In this document: in pieces, positions 12,558 through 21,632 of the stretch
Position numbering within the stretch: the first letter of the stretch is position 1
Layout of the letters: each line of letters begins with the position of its first letter
NCBI RefSeq assembly: GCF_052065415.1
Contig: NZ_JBQHUB010000039.1
Coordinates: 1-25,934 of the forward strand
Origin: Pseudoflavonifractor_A sp022772585
Lineage (GTDB): Bacteria; Bacillota; Clostridia; Oscillospirales; Oscillospiraceae
Length of the DNA stretch: 25,934 nucleotides
Direction: 5' to 3'
Made by a program: the position numbers and the translations under genes
The notes under the pieces: generated by a model
The model's database searches: none
Seen by the model: only the letters and a program-made list of their open reading frames with translations
Told to the model about the DNA's origin: nothing

Positions 12558-15500
12558 ATGAAGAATCAGCACAGCAGGATTCTCGCATGGCTGCTGGTTT
12601 TCAGCATGGTTCTGGCAATGATGCCGGCGATGCTGATCACGGCCTCTGCTGATGAGCCTGTGTCCGCGGTGACGTGGGCAAAAACAGATTTGAAGGACAT
12701 CAAGTCGACGGATACCGTCGCCATCACGATGACGCGCGGTGAGGTCACCTATGCGCTTCCCACGACGATTGACGCGGAGAAGAAGGTGGCACTTGCACTC
12801 GTGTGCACCGTCAAGGGCAACACGCTCACCATGAGCGGCACAGACGCGCAGTACGGCTGGCACATCTCCGCCGCAGAGGGCAGCGACGGGTATTACATCA
12901 CCACCGGTGAGAACTACCTGTCTCTGGCCAATACGGCAAAGGGTGTTGTAATCGGCAAGGACGTGAAGGCAGTCTGGACAGTTAATGAGTACGGCTACCT
13001 GAATGCTGATATTGTCCTGCCGGACAAGACGGTCAACCGTATGCTCGGCGTTTACGTTCCGACGAAGGAAGACCAGACTCCTGATTGGCGCTGCTATTCC
13101 GCGTCGAGCGGCGTACCCAACAACATCAAGAACGAGACGCTGAGCTTCTGGGTGCTTGGCGGAACCGGCTCTGTGCCGACACCCAATCCCGACCCCAAGC
13201 CGGAGCCAGACCCCAAACCCGAACCCGACCCGAAGCCCAATCCGGCAGCCGGCGAAGCGGCGCAGCTGACGGAGCTTCACTCCGGCGATCAGGTCTACAT
13301 CTGCAACCCGGCGTCCGGCGAGAAGGGCAAGAATCGCGTCATGTCCGGGCTGGGCGAGGACGGCAAGCAGTTTACCTCCGTTGAGGCGGAGATCAACGAC
13401 GGCATTCTTTCGGTCACTGCGGAGATGCTTGCGCTGACCGTCACCGTGGACTCTGACGGCAATTATACGTTCCAGGACGAGAACGGAAAGTACCTGACAG
13501 TCAACGGAAAGAACGATATGTCTCTGGAGAGCGCTTCCTCCGAAGCAGGCACTTGGACGCTGGAGGCTGCGAAGGACAAGGAAGGCAACGAGATCGCGGG
13601 CAGCTTCCTCGTCAAGAATGCGGCGACGTTTGAAGAAAAGAATCTGTATCTCGAAAACTATAAAGGCAACTTCACGTCCTATATTTTCCAGAGCTGGAGC
13701 AGGCCGATGTACACCATGCAGTTCTTCTCTGCCGGTAAGACTTCAACCGGCGGCTTTACCACGGAACTGACGGCAGGCGACAAGGTCGTGCTCTATCAGC
13801 CGTCCAGCGGCATGGCACTGTCCAGCACTGTCGCGGACAACGAGAAGAAGAGCAACCTTGTCGGAACGGATGTAACTGTTTCGGACGACGGCGTGATGTC
13901 CGGCTATGCGGAAGAGAACATCTGGACGGTCGGCGTCATTGAAGGCGAAAAGGGCAAGCAGTATACCTTTGAAAACGGCGGTAAGTATCTGGAAGGCTAT
14001 CCGGTCAAGCTGACGCTGGGCGACAAGGCGTTCAACTGGAATCTCTCCGCGGCGGAAGGCACCGATATGTTCTTTGTCAAGAACTTTATGAGCGCGCAGC
14101 TGGGCTGGAGCACGGAGAGCAAGAGCTTCTATCTGGGCTTCAACAACGAAGGCGCGACTGAAAACTTCGGCTTCCGTTTCTACGCGATCGGCAATGGCGG
14201 CAGCGGCGGCGGCTCGGTCACCAAGACCGTTGCAACGCCCAAGGCGTCTCCCCGTTCCGGTGAAGTTCACAACGGCGATAAGGTCACCTTCACCTGCGCG
14301 ACCGAAGACGCGACCATTCTTTACAAGGCAAACGGCGCTGCGGACTGGACGACCTACACCGCTCCGATTGCCATCACGGAGGACATCTCCTTCACCGTGA
14401 AGGCAGTCAAGGAAGGCATGGAGGACAGCCGCGAGGTCACCTTCAAATACACGGTCTATGTCCCGCCCGTACTCGGCGAGCACAAGGCGGAAATCGTGAA
14501 GGATGCCTCCACGCTCTCCTCCGGCGACCGCATTCTGGTTGTTGTCAAGGAGCTGGACTACGCAATGGGCCAGACCCAGAAGGCGAACAACCGCGACAAT
14601 GCGCCGGTCATCAAGGATGAGGCCGCTGGACTGCTCAGCTACGAGCCGGAAAGCGCACAGATCATTCAGCTTGAGTCCGGCATTGAGGACGGAACGTTCT
14701 CGCTGTACTGCCTGAACGGCAACCACACCGGCTATCTCTATGCACCGCTCGGCTCCAGCGCGCAGGGCAGCAACTGGCTGCGCACGCAGGACGAAAAGGA
14801 TATCAACGGCTCCTTTACCATTGATATCGCTGCGGACACCACCGCGACCATCACCTCCAAGGCGGACAAGGGCTCCAACACCATCCGCTACAACACGGCA
14901 GGCATTTTCTCCTGCTATGGTCCTAAGAGCCAGAAGGCAGTCACGGTCTACCGTCTGCTCGAAGGCAACGAAAAGCCCGGCCTGCCGAACGCAGGCGACA
15001 AGGTTGCCATCTACAACCTGCTGGCCAAGGGCGTTCTGTCCGGCATGACCGGCGACCTGTCGGATATTTACGGCTGCGCGATCAGCGCGACCGGCGCTGA
15101 GATCAAGAACGGCAAGGCGCTCTGCGACAACGGCGCCGTGATCTTCACGGTCTCCAAGAGCGGCGAGTTCTACCGCTTCCACAACGAGGCGTTCGGCTAT
15201 CTCTGCTCCTATGGCACGGGCAACAACGCCTACTACTCCACCGAACTGACGGACGACGCGAACTGGACGCTGGAAGCCTACAACGGCGGCTATCGCATGA
15301 AGAGCAATGCGGCCTTTGAGGACAAGAGCCAGTACCTCCAGTACTTCTCCGGCGGCTTTACGACGTGGGGAATGTACAACGTCACCGACCGCGACGTATT
15401 TACCTATCACTTCTATCCCTGCGCAAACGCCAAGCTGACGGACGGCGTCGTCAACGAGCCGAAGGCTGTTTTCGGCAACCTGGCGGACGCTCTGGCCGGT

Positions 15501-18500
15501 CAGCGCTACATGCTGCATTTCACGATCGACGCACTGTTCGGCGTGAAGGAGCTGCATGTCGCTATGAACGGCGTGGAGCTTGCGTACACGGAGCTCGACG
15601 GCCACTACACGGCTGTCATCCCTGCCGAGTACATCAAGGGTGAGAAGCTGACCGTCCGTGTCTATGGCGCCGACAACAAGGGCGTTGCCATCGACTCCAC
15701 GGTTGACATCCAGATCAAGGACGAGCCCGGTATCACCGACGTTCGCCCCATCGCAAACGCCCAGACCAAGAACGACAAGCGCCCCGAGATCTCCGCGGTG
15801 CTTGCAAACGTCGGCACGAACCCCACTGTCACGATGAGTGTGAACGGTGTGGACGTCGCCTTCACCTACGAGAACGATAAGGTCAGCTACAAGCCGACCG
15901 CCGACATGGAGGACGGTCGTGTTTCCGTCACCATCACGGTCACCCGCGCTGACGGCAAGTCCGTCACGAAGACCTGGAACTTCGTTATCGGTGAGACCAA
16001 CTACCAGATGCTCTTCGGCCAGCTCCACTCCCACAACGGCGAGTATTCCGACGGTGCGGGCACGCTGTCCATGGCTCTGGACTATATCGCAAACCTTCCG
16101 GAAAGCGCGAACGTTGACTTCGTCGCCTTCACGGACCACTCCAACTACTTCGATACGACCGACGCCCCCAACCCCGCCGAGGCACTGCACGACATGACCA
16201 AGGCGACTGCGTTCTCTCAGGAGCGCTGGGCGACCTACAAGAACACCGTTGCGCAGTTCAATGAGACCCATGAGGGCATCATCGGTCTCGCGGGCTTTGA
16301 GATGACCTGGTCCGGCGGCCCCGGCCACATCAACACCTTTGCGACAAAGGGTATCGTTTCCCGTAACAACAAGACGCTGAACAACAAGTCCGGCGACGCG
16401 GGTATGAAGGAATACTACGCGCTGCTGGCGCAGGACGAGGGCAAGGACTCCATCTCCCAGTTCAACCATCCGGGCACGATGTTCGGCAACTTCTCGGATT
16501 TCAACTATTGGAATCCCGAAGCCGACAGCCGCATGCACCTCGTTGAGGTCGGTAACGGCGAAGGCCAGATCGGCGGGTCCGGTTACTATCCCAGCTACGA
16601 GCAGTACACGCTGGCACTGGACAAGGGCTGGCATCTGGCTCCGTCCAACAACCAGGACAACCACAAGGCAAAGTGGGGCAACGCCAACGATGCCCGCGAC
16701 GTCCTTTTTGTTGAGCAGGCCACGGAGGAGGGCATCTACGATGCGATCCGCAACTACCGTGTCTACGCAACGGAGGATAAGAACCTTGAGCTCGGCTATA
16801 CGGTCAATGACCTGCCGATGGGCACCATCATTGAATCGGTTCCCGAGATGCTGAAGTTTGATGTTTCCGTCATGGATCCGGACGAGCAGGACTCCATCTC
16901 CAAGGTGGAGCTGATCGTCAACTCCGGTAAGGTCGCCTACACTTGGGACGATCCCGCAGAGCTTGCAGCCGGTATCCTTACGGTAGAACTCAAGCCCGAA
17001 TATTCCTACTATTATGTCAAGGTCACGGAGGCCGACGGCGATCTGGCGGTCACCGCACCTGTCTGGGTCGGCGAAAGCCTGCAGCTCGGCATCACCGAGA
17101 TGACTGCGGACTCCACCAACCCCATTGTCGGTGAAACGGTCACGCTCACGACGAAGCTTTACAACAAGGAAAGCTCCGACGCGCAGATCAAGAGCGTTGT
17201 CTACACCACCGAAGGCTCCAAGGTCCTCTTTACCGACACCACGCCGCGCGTCCTTTCTGCCGACAGCTCCGTGAGCATCGACTGGAAGTACGTTACCGAG
17301 CTTGCAAAGAAGACGACCATCACCGTGACGGTCGTGGTCGAGATGGAAGGCAAGGAGTACACCTTCTCCGCCGCCGTCGATCTTGATGTGCAGGACGTCA
17401 GCAGCCTCGCCTATGTCGGCGTTGACGCTTCGCACAACAACGAGTATGTTTCCGGCTACAACAAGGGCCTGATGGGCAACTTCACGACGATTGCTGCCGA
17501 CTCTACGGTTCGCGTTGACATGCTGGACACCTCTGAGAAGCTGATCGCCGCCTGCAAGGACGGCAAATACGCGGCTCTGGTCATCACGCCGCCCTCCCGC
17601 CGTGTTGCGGAAGGCAAGGACTACACTGAAACGGAGCTCAAGGCTCTGGCTGAGTTCAACGCCGCCGGCGGCGTCCTGCTGATCTCCGGCGTTGGCGATA
17701 CCAACGACCAGCTTCCCGGTGCAAAGCACACGGCTGCAACACAGAATGCGCTGCTTGAGAAGCTCGGCTCGTCTCTGCGTCTGTCCGACGACGGCCTGTA
17801 TGAAGACACCTCCTTCGCGCTGACGCTGAACAGCTTCGGCAGCAGCAAGCTGGTGCAGGGCCTCACCACCGGCATCTCCTACTACGGCGGTTCTACGATC
17901 TACGCGGTCGATGCCACCGGCGCAGTCTCCAGCGAGATCCCCGCAACGGTTGCAGCCATGCTCTTTGCGAATGCAGCCGGCACCTCCGTTGACAAGGACG
18001 GCGACGGCCTTGGCGGCGAAACAACGCCGAAGTACGCATACGCGGAAAATGACGCGCGTCTGCTCGTCATGGCTGCCGAGCAGCTGCCCGGCAAGGGCCT
18101 GATCGTTGTTTCCGGCTCTACGTTCATGAATGACTTCGATCTGCAGATCCCCGCAGCCAACGGCAACAATGCGCTGCTGCAGAACATCTTCAAGGCAATC
18201 AATCCTGTGAAGGTCACCCCGATTGCCGAGGTGCGCAAGCAGACGGAGTCCGGCTACAAGTACACCATCGAAGGCGTTGTCACCTCGAATGCCTCCGGCT
18301 ATGACAAGACCACCGCGTTCTTTGACTGCATCTATGTGCAGGACGCAACGGGCGGCGTCTGCTGCTTCCCGATCTCTGGTGATTTCAAGCTGGGTGACGT
18401 TGTCCGCGTGACCGCCACGACGCACTTCTTCCAGGGTGAAGCGGAGCTTCAGGTCGTTTCGGCTGAAAAGCTGGGCGAGACCACGCCGGTCGAGCCGACC

Positions 18501-19442
18501 GTCATCACGGCGGCACAGCTCAACAACCGCTCCAAGGAAGGCCTGCTTGCAACGATCAAGGGCACTGTGACGAAGATCACCGAGGCCAGCGGCCTGCCTG
18601 AGTCCATCTATGTGAAGGACGAGAGCGGCGAGGTTGCAAGAGTATTCATCGACGGCTACATTTGCAGCCAGATGGAGATTGCCGGTCTGAAGGTCGGCTG
18701 CTCCATTGAGGCAACCGGTCTTGCGTCCTACGACGACACCTATGCCATCGAGAACGACAGCCATGCACGTCTGCGTGTCAGGAACCGCGCAGAGATCATC
18801 TGCAAGGAGAGCACCAACCCCACCGAGCCCGAGAAGCCCGAGGTCAAGCCGAATCCCGGCGTGATCGTCATTCCGGGCAGCGGCAGACCGTCCTCCAATC
18901 CGTTCGCTGATGTGGCAAAGGGCACATGGTACTATGACTATGTCATGACCGCTGCCAGAAACGGTCTGGTCGTGGGCGATCAGTACGGCAACTTCCGTCC
19001 GCAGGCGGGTCTGACCCGTGCGGAGCTGGTCACGCTGCTGTACCGCCTGGCCGGTTCTCCCGCAGTGTCCGGCAAGCCCTCCTTCACGGATACCACGCGC
19101 GAATGGTATCAGGACGCCATCGCTTGGGCTGAACAGAACGGCATCAGCAACGGCCTTGGCAACGGCAAGTTTGCTCCGGATGCACTGGTCACCCGTGAGC
19201 AGATGGTTACCATGATCTGGCGTCTGGCAGGCGAGCCGGCGTCCAATGCGGACCTCAGCTCCTTCAAGGATGCGGACAGCATCCCCACATGGGCTCAGAA
19301 CGCATTTGCATGGGCTGTCGAGCAGGGTATCGTCAGCGGCACGCGCCACTGGAACCGAATCGGCCTGTATCTTGCACCGCACGATGACATCAAGCGCTGC
19401 GAGTCCGTGAAGATTCTGGTTGTCTACGCAAAGCTGAAGTAA
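12558..19442 (+). CDS. Giant SLH-anchored surface protein with PHP metallohydrolase domain
   Basis: This 2,294-aa secreted protein carries a signal peptide (cleavage likely after ASA at residue 31). Several related beta-rich repeats fill residues 35-550 and 640-985, with recurring S/A-G-D-x-V-x-I-Y-N-like starts. They are broken by a Pro/Asp/Lys linker (207-230) and a chitobiase C-terminal-like domain (554-637). A PHP domain of the CehA/McbA type spans about 1148-1425, with H1157-S-H1159, D1193-H1194, H1304 and H1369 as metal ligands. A region at 1614-1884 resembles DUF4350/GATase-like folds. Two OB-like domains (1885-1972, 1983-2084) and three SLH repeats (2114-2294) follow, so the protein is held on secondary cell-wall polymers. 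The third SLH looks altered near its end. The likely activity is extracellular phosphoester hydrolysis. GAGGAGA precedes the ATG. Confidence 0.88.
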   Translation: MKNQHSRILAWLLVFSMVLAMMPAMLITASADEPVSAVTWAKTDLKDIKSTDTVAITMTRGEVTYALPTTIDAEKKVALALVCTVKGNTLTMSGTDAQYGWHISAAEGSDGYYITTGENYLSLANTAKGVVIGKDVKAVWTVNEYGYLNADIVLPDKTVNRMLGVYVPTKEDQTPDWRCYSASSGVPNNIKNETLSFWVLGGTGSVPTPNPDPKPEPDPKPEPDPKPNPAAGEAAQLTELHSGDQVYICNPASGEKGKNRVMSGLGEDGKQFTSVEAEINDGILSVTAEMLALTVTVDSDGNYTFQDENGKYLTVNGKNDMSLESASSEAGTWTLEAAKDKEGNEIAGSFLVKNAATFEEKNLYLENYKGNFTSYIFQSWSRPMYTMQFFSAGKTSTGGFTTELTAGDKVVLYQPSSGMALSSTVADNEKKSNLVGTDVTVSDDGVMSGYAEENIWTVGVIEGEKGKQYTFENGGKYLEGYPVKLTLGDKAFNWNLSAAEGTDMFFVKNFMSAQLGWSTESKSFYLGFNNEGATENFGFRFYAIGNGGSGGGSVTKTVATPKASPRSGEVHNGDKVTFTCATEDATILYKANGAADWTTYTAPIAITEDISFTVKAVKEGMEDSREVTFKYTVYVPPVLGEHKAEIVKDASTLSSGDRILVVVKELDYAMGQTQKANNRDNAPVIKDEAAGLLSYEPESAQIIQLESGIEDGTFSLYCLNGNHTGYLYAPLGSSAQGSNWLRTQDEKDINGSFTIDIAADTTATITSKADKGSNTIRYNTAGIFSCYGPKSQKAVTVYRLLEGNEKPGLPNAGDKVAIYNLLAKGVLSGMTGDLSDIYGCAISATGAEIKNGKALCDNGAVIFTVSKSGEFYRFHNEAFGYLCSYGTGNNAYYSTELTDDANWTLEAYNGGYRMKSNAAFEDKSQYLQYFSGGFTTWGMYNVTDRDVFTYHFYPCANAKLTDGVVNEPKAVFGNLADALAGQRYMLHFTIDALFGVKELHVAMNGVELAYTELDGHYTAVIPAEYIKGEKLTVRVYGADNKGVAIDSTVDIQIKDEPGITDVRPIANAQTKNDKRPEISAVLANVGTNPTVTMSVNGVDVAFTYENDKVSYKPTADMEDGRVSVTITVTRADGKSVTKTWNFVIGETNYQMLFGQLHSHNGEYSDGAGTLSMALDYIANLPESANVDFVAFTDHSNYFDTTDAPNPAEALHDMTKATAFSQERWATYKNTVAQFNETHEGIIGLAGFEMTWSGGPGHINTFATKGIVSRNNKTLNNKSGDAGMKEYYALLAQDEGKDSISQFNHPGTMFGNFSDFNYWNPEADSRMHLVEVGNGEGQIGGSGYYPSYEQYTLALDKGWHLAPSNNQDNHKAKWGNANDARDVLFVEQATEEGIYDAIRNYRVYATEDKNLELGYTVNDLPMGTIIESVPEMLKFDVSVMDPDEQDSISKVELIVNSGKVAYTWDDPAELAAGILTVELKPEYSYYYVKVTEADGDLAVTAPVWVGESLQLGITEMTADSTNPIVGETVTLTTKLYNKESSDAQIKSVVYTTEGSKVLFTDTTPRVLSADSSVSIDWKYVTELAKKTTITVTVVVEMEGKEYTFSAAVDLDVQDVSSLAYVGVDASHNNEYVSGYNKGLMGNFTTIAADSTVRVDMLDTSEKLIAACKDGKYAALVITPPSRRVAEGKDYTETELKALAEFNAAGGVLLISGVGDTNDQLPGAKHTAATQNALLEKLGSSLRLSDDGLYEDTSFALTLNSFGSSKLVQGLTTGISYYGGSTIYAVDATGAVSSEIPATVAAMLFANAAGTSVDKDGDGLGGETTPKYAYAENDARLLVMAAEQLPGKGLIVVSGSTFMNDFDLQIPAANGNNALLQNIFKAINPVKVTPIAEVRKQTESGYKYTIEGVVTSNASGYDKTTAFFDCIYVQDATGGVCCFPISGDFKLGDVVRVTATTHFFQGEAELQVVSAEKLGETTPVEPTVITAAQLNNRSKEGLLATIKGTVTKITEASGLPESIYVKDESGEVARVFIDGYICSQMEIAGLKVGCSIEATGLASYDDTYAIENDSHARLRVRNRAEIICKESTNPTEPEKPEVKPNPGVIVIPGSGRPSSNPFADVAKGTWYYDYVMTAARNGLVVGDQYGNFRPQAGLTRAELVTLLYRLAGSPAVSGKPSFTDTTREWYQDAIAWAEQNGISNGLGNGKFAPDALVTREQMVTMIWRLAGEPASNADLSSFKDADSIPTWAQNAFAWAVEQGIVSGTRHWNRIGLYLAPHDDIKRCESVKILVVYAKLK

Positions 19443-19466
19443 GTCTGCAAAACTGAAAAATCAAAC

Positions 19467-19496
19467 GTCCCACCCTGCGCTCGCGCAGGGTGGGAC
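19467..19496. terminator. Hairpin after the surface-protein gene
   Basis: A 13-bp GC-rich stem (19467-19479 with 19484-19496) with a CTCG loop. An A-rich tract lies on its left, so it has a T-run on the minus strand but not on the plus strand. Confidence 0.65.
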
Positions 19497-19518
19497 AAGC
19501 GCCATTCACATAGATACC

Positions 19519-19563
19519 TTCTGTCAAGCAAGCATCCGCCCGGCGGATGCCTGTTTGACAGAA
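19519..19563. repeat. Long near-perfect palindrome
   Basis: A stem of about 21 bp with one mismatch and one G-T pair: TTCTGTCAAGCAAGCATCCG on the left, its near complement ending in TTTGACAGAA on the right. The loop is tiny. It lies 27 bp before the yibE-like start. The size and symmetry suggest a REP/MITE-like element or a very strong attenuator; a TGTATTTT tract follows. Confidence 0.6.
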
Positions 19564-19589
19564 TGTATTTTACCGGGTAGGGGTATGAA

Positions 19590-20771
19590 ATGAAAAATAA
19601 GAACAATTCTATAAGCCGTTCCAATCGCACTGCCGCCGCGTCTGTGCTGGTCGTTGTGCTGATTCTTGGGATATTTGCGGCGCTGTATTTCTATGCGCAT
19701 GATGCGGAAGAAAATACGATAAAGCCAACCGAATACGCGGAGTATGAAAAAGGCCGCGTTGTCGAGATTTTGATGGACAACTGCGAGGTCAGCGAGGTGG
19801 CGGAAAATGCCTACCGCGGCGACCAGAAACTCCTTGTCAAGGTCACCTCCGGTCAGTACAAAGGCGAAACGATGCTGGTTTCCGGTTTTGTCGGCCCCAT
19901 CTACGGCGAGCCTGCGAAGGTCGGGCAGAGCGTTGTGCTGAGCATCAACACCTATGCAAACGGCGACCACACGGCCACCGTGTATGAGTACAACCGGACG
20001 CCCATTGTCTTTCTGATACTCGGCATATTCGTTCTGGTGACGATTGCGGTGGGCGGCCGCACCGGCGCGAAATCCGTGCTCGGCCTGATCCTCACCATGG
20101 TCGTGATCCTGATGGTCTTCCTGCCGCTTTTGATGAAAGGCTGGCTGCCGATCCCCACCGCATTCCTGCTTTGTTCTTTGGTCGCGGTCGTGTGCTTCGT
20201 CATTCTGGGCGGATGCAGCAAAAAAGTCCTCTGCGCGTGCATCGGCACGATCGGCGGCGTCGCGTTTTCCATGCTCTTCGGCATCCTGACCCAGAAGCTG
20301 CTGCATCTGGACGGCCTGCGCGCGACCGATGCCGAAGCGCTTCTCCAGCTCCGTCAGACGGGCACACCCGTTCACATCAGAGGGCTGCTTGTTGCAGGCG
20401 TCATCATTTCCGCATTGGGCGCGGTCATGGACGTTGCAATGTCCATTGCCTCGGCGCAGTCCGAGTTGAAGGCAGTCGATCCCGACCTCTCTGCGCGGGC
20501 GCTGTGGCGCTCCGGCATGAACATCGGACGCGATATGGTCGGTACGATGACCAATACGCTGATCCTTGCGATTCTCGGCAGCGGAATGGTGCTGATCCTC
20601 TATCTCTACTCGCTGAATCTCTCTTGGTATCAGTTGATGGCATCCAGCTACATTGCCATTGAGCTCATCAGCTCCGTCTCCAGCGCGATCGGCGTCATTC
20701 TCGCCGTCCCCCTGACAAATGCCGCCGGAGCGCTGCTTTATTCCACGCGTGCAAAAAATGCCGCCAAATAA
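19590..20771 (+). CDS. YibE/F family membrane protein
   Basis: This 393-aa protein has an N-terminal membrane anchor (residues 14-34), an extracytoplasmic beta domain to about 130, then about seven further hydrophobic segments. That layout is typical of YibE/F proteins. It has the family's G-G-R-T-G-A-K-S segment after the second hydrophobic helix and the L-x-x-x-G-A-V-M-D-V-A-M-S-I-A motif (about 273-287). Function is uncharacterised; a transport role is often presumed. The start at 19590 has only a weak AGGGGT upstream. It appears monocistronic, with a strong terminator right after the stop. Confidence 0.85.
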   Translation: MKNKNNSISRSNRTAAASVLVVVLILGIFAALYFYAHDAEENTIKPTEYAEYEKGRVVEILMDNCEVSEVAENAYRGDQKLLVKVTSGQYKGETMLVSGFVGPIYGEPAKVGQSVVLSINTYANGDHTATVYEYNRTPIVFLILGIFVLVTIAVGGRTGAKSVLGLILTMVVILMVFLPLLMKGWLPIPTAFLLCSLVAVVCFVILGGCSKKVLCACIGTIGGVAFSMLFGILTQKLLHLDGLRATDAEALLQLRQTGTPVHIRGLLVAGVIISALGAVMDVAMSIASAQSELKAVDPDLSARALWRSGMNIGRDMVGTMTNTLILAILGSGMVLILYLYSLNLSWYQLMASSYIAIELISSVSSAIGVILAVPLTNAAGALLYSTRAKNAAK

Positions 20772-20776
20772 AAAGG

Positions 20777-20808
20777 AACCCGGGAATCTGAGAGATTCCC
20801 GGGTTTTT
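20777..20808 (+). terminator. Rho-independent terminator of the YibE/F gene
   Basis: AACCCGGGAATCT (20777-20789) pairs with AGATTCCCGGGTT (20793-20805), followed by TTTTT overlapping 20804-20808. Confidence 0.92.
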
Positions 20809-20852
20809 GGCACCCCAGAGACGATTCGAACGTCCGACCCTTCGCTTAGGAG
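20808..20852 (-). other. tRNA-Arg(CCT) 3' half: candidate attachment site
   Basis: On the minus strand this is the 3' part of a tRNA: anticodon loop CTCCTAA (CCT), 3' anticodon strand, T-arm with TTCGAAT, acceptor 3' strand CTGGGGT, discriminator G and encoded CCA. No 5' half is present; the bases upstream do not pair with the anticodon stem or acceptor. A tRNA copy that starts at the anticodon loop is the typical core left by a tyrosine integrase. By geometry the element should extend to the right, with the intact tRNA-Arg beyond the window. Confidence 0.75.
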
Positions 20853-21246
20853 CAGAAATGTATCATTTCCCTCTGAGACAATTCTTGTCAAGATTTGTTC
20901 AAAATCCGCGCGAAAAAACGCGAAAACCAGACGGTTATAATTGCTAGAAGTTAGTTCGAGTCAAATCGGGATTGCAATAGATAAGTCCTGATTGTTAGAA
21001 AAAATGACGCCGTGTTAGAAGAAAATTAGAAATAGCTAATAAAGGCGTTAGGTATCATTTCCCTTGCGGATATTTTAGGAGAAATCAGCATCAAAGTCAA
21101 TATCATTTTATCTACGGAGTTGGACATCCAAATTCAAATATAATACGGGAAAACTTAATATACATAGCACACCCACTTGCTCCACGACGGAGCCGGAGGA
21201 TGCGCTTTTTTGTTGCCCGGTATGGGCGGGAATGGAGGCGAAAGCA
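20853..21246. other. AT-rich gene-free stretch beside the tRNA-Arg fragment
   Basis: No gene is supported. GTATCATTTCCCT occurs twice (20860-20872 and 21052-21064), and TTAGGAG recurs at 20846 and 21075. These are candidate recombinase arm-binding repeats. A weak GCTCC/GGAGC hairpin before a TTTTTT run lies near 21179-21213. Confidence 0.45.
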
Positions 21247-21486
21247 ATGAACGGACATACAGAGGACAAACCGAAAGACTGCCGGTACTGCTATTTCTGG
21301 AAGCAGACAGAGGGCTGCACCTACCGCGGCAAAACCGGCTGCTATTATATTTCGGCGCAGAAGCCGTCTGCCGCCGTCAACGAGTGCGACGGCTGTCCGT
21401 ATGGGCGGGCGTCTCCTTGCATCGGCTGGTGTACAAAGGATCTGCTGCGCTCTATGGGCCTTTGGAAAGGGCGTGGAGATACATGA
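21247..21486 (+). CDS. Small Cys-rich protein of mobile-element type
   Basis: A 79-aa protein with ten cysteines in a repeated pattern (C-R-Y-C, then C, C, C-D-G-C, C, C), probably a zinc-binding fold. ATG 21247 has GGAGG 8 nt upstream; an in-frame ATG 15 nt earlier is possible. Similar Cys-rich ORFs sit immediately before repA genes in Tn1549-type conjugative elements. Here the next frame indeed starts like RepA and overlaps by ATGA. Function is unknown. Confidence 0.65.
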   Translation: MNGHTEDKPKDCRYCYFWKQTEGCTYRGKTGCYYISAQKPSAAVNECDGCPYGRASPCIGWCTKDLLRSMGLWKGRGDT

Positions 21487-21632
21487 CACTGGACTATTAC
21501 TACGGGGATCAGGCGGAACAGTTTTCGTTCTACCGTATCGAAATGTCCGAGATGATTGCCACAGCCAACGCCAAAAGCATTGAGGATATTATAGCAATTT
21601 TCAATAATACAGCAGAACGCTTTAGCTTTTGA
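21483..21632 (+). pseudogene. RepA_N replication initiator, truncated to its N-terminus
   Basis: The frame begins M-T-L-D-Y-Y-Y-G-D-Q-A-E-Q-F-S-F-Y-R-I, the hallmark opening of RepA_N initiators of Firmicute plasmids and conjugative elements. The expected continuation (P-K-x-L-F) is absent. The frame instead reads about 30 unrelated residues and stops at 21632. It overlaps the Cys-rich gene by ATGA as in intact elements. The rest of repA was lost in a deletion or rearrangement near 21540. Confidence 0.65.

Noticed and set aside
13743..19382. A 1,879-codon open frame antisense to the giant surface-protein gene
   Set aside because: The sense strand has a signal peptide, recognisable domains and a good ribosome-binding site. 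The antisense frame is open because of the sense gene's strong third-position C/G bias. Its translation is low-complexity and matches no family.
19467..19563. Second attachment site between the surface gene and YibE/F
   Set aside because: The two hairpins are not related to the tRNA-Thr or tRNA-Arg 3' ends and no recombinase gene is adjacent.
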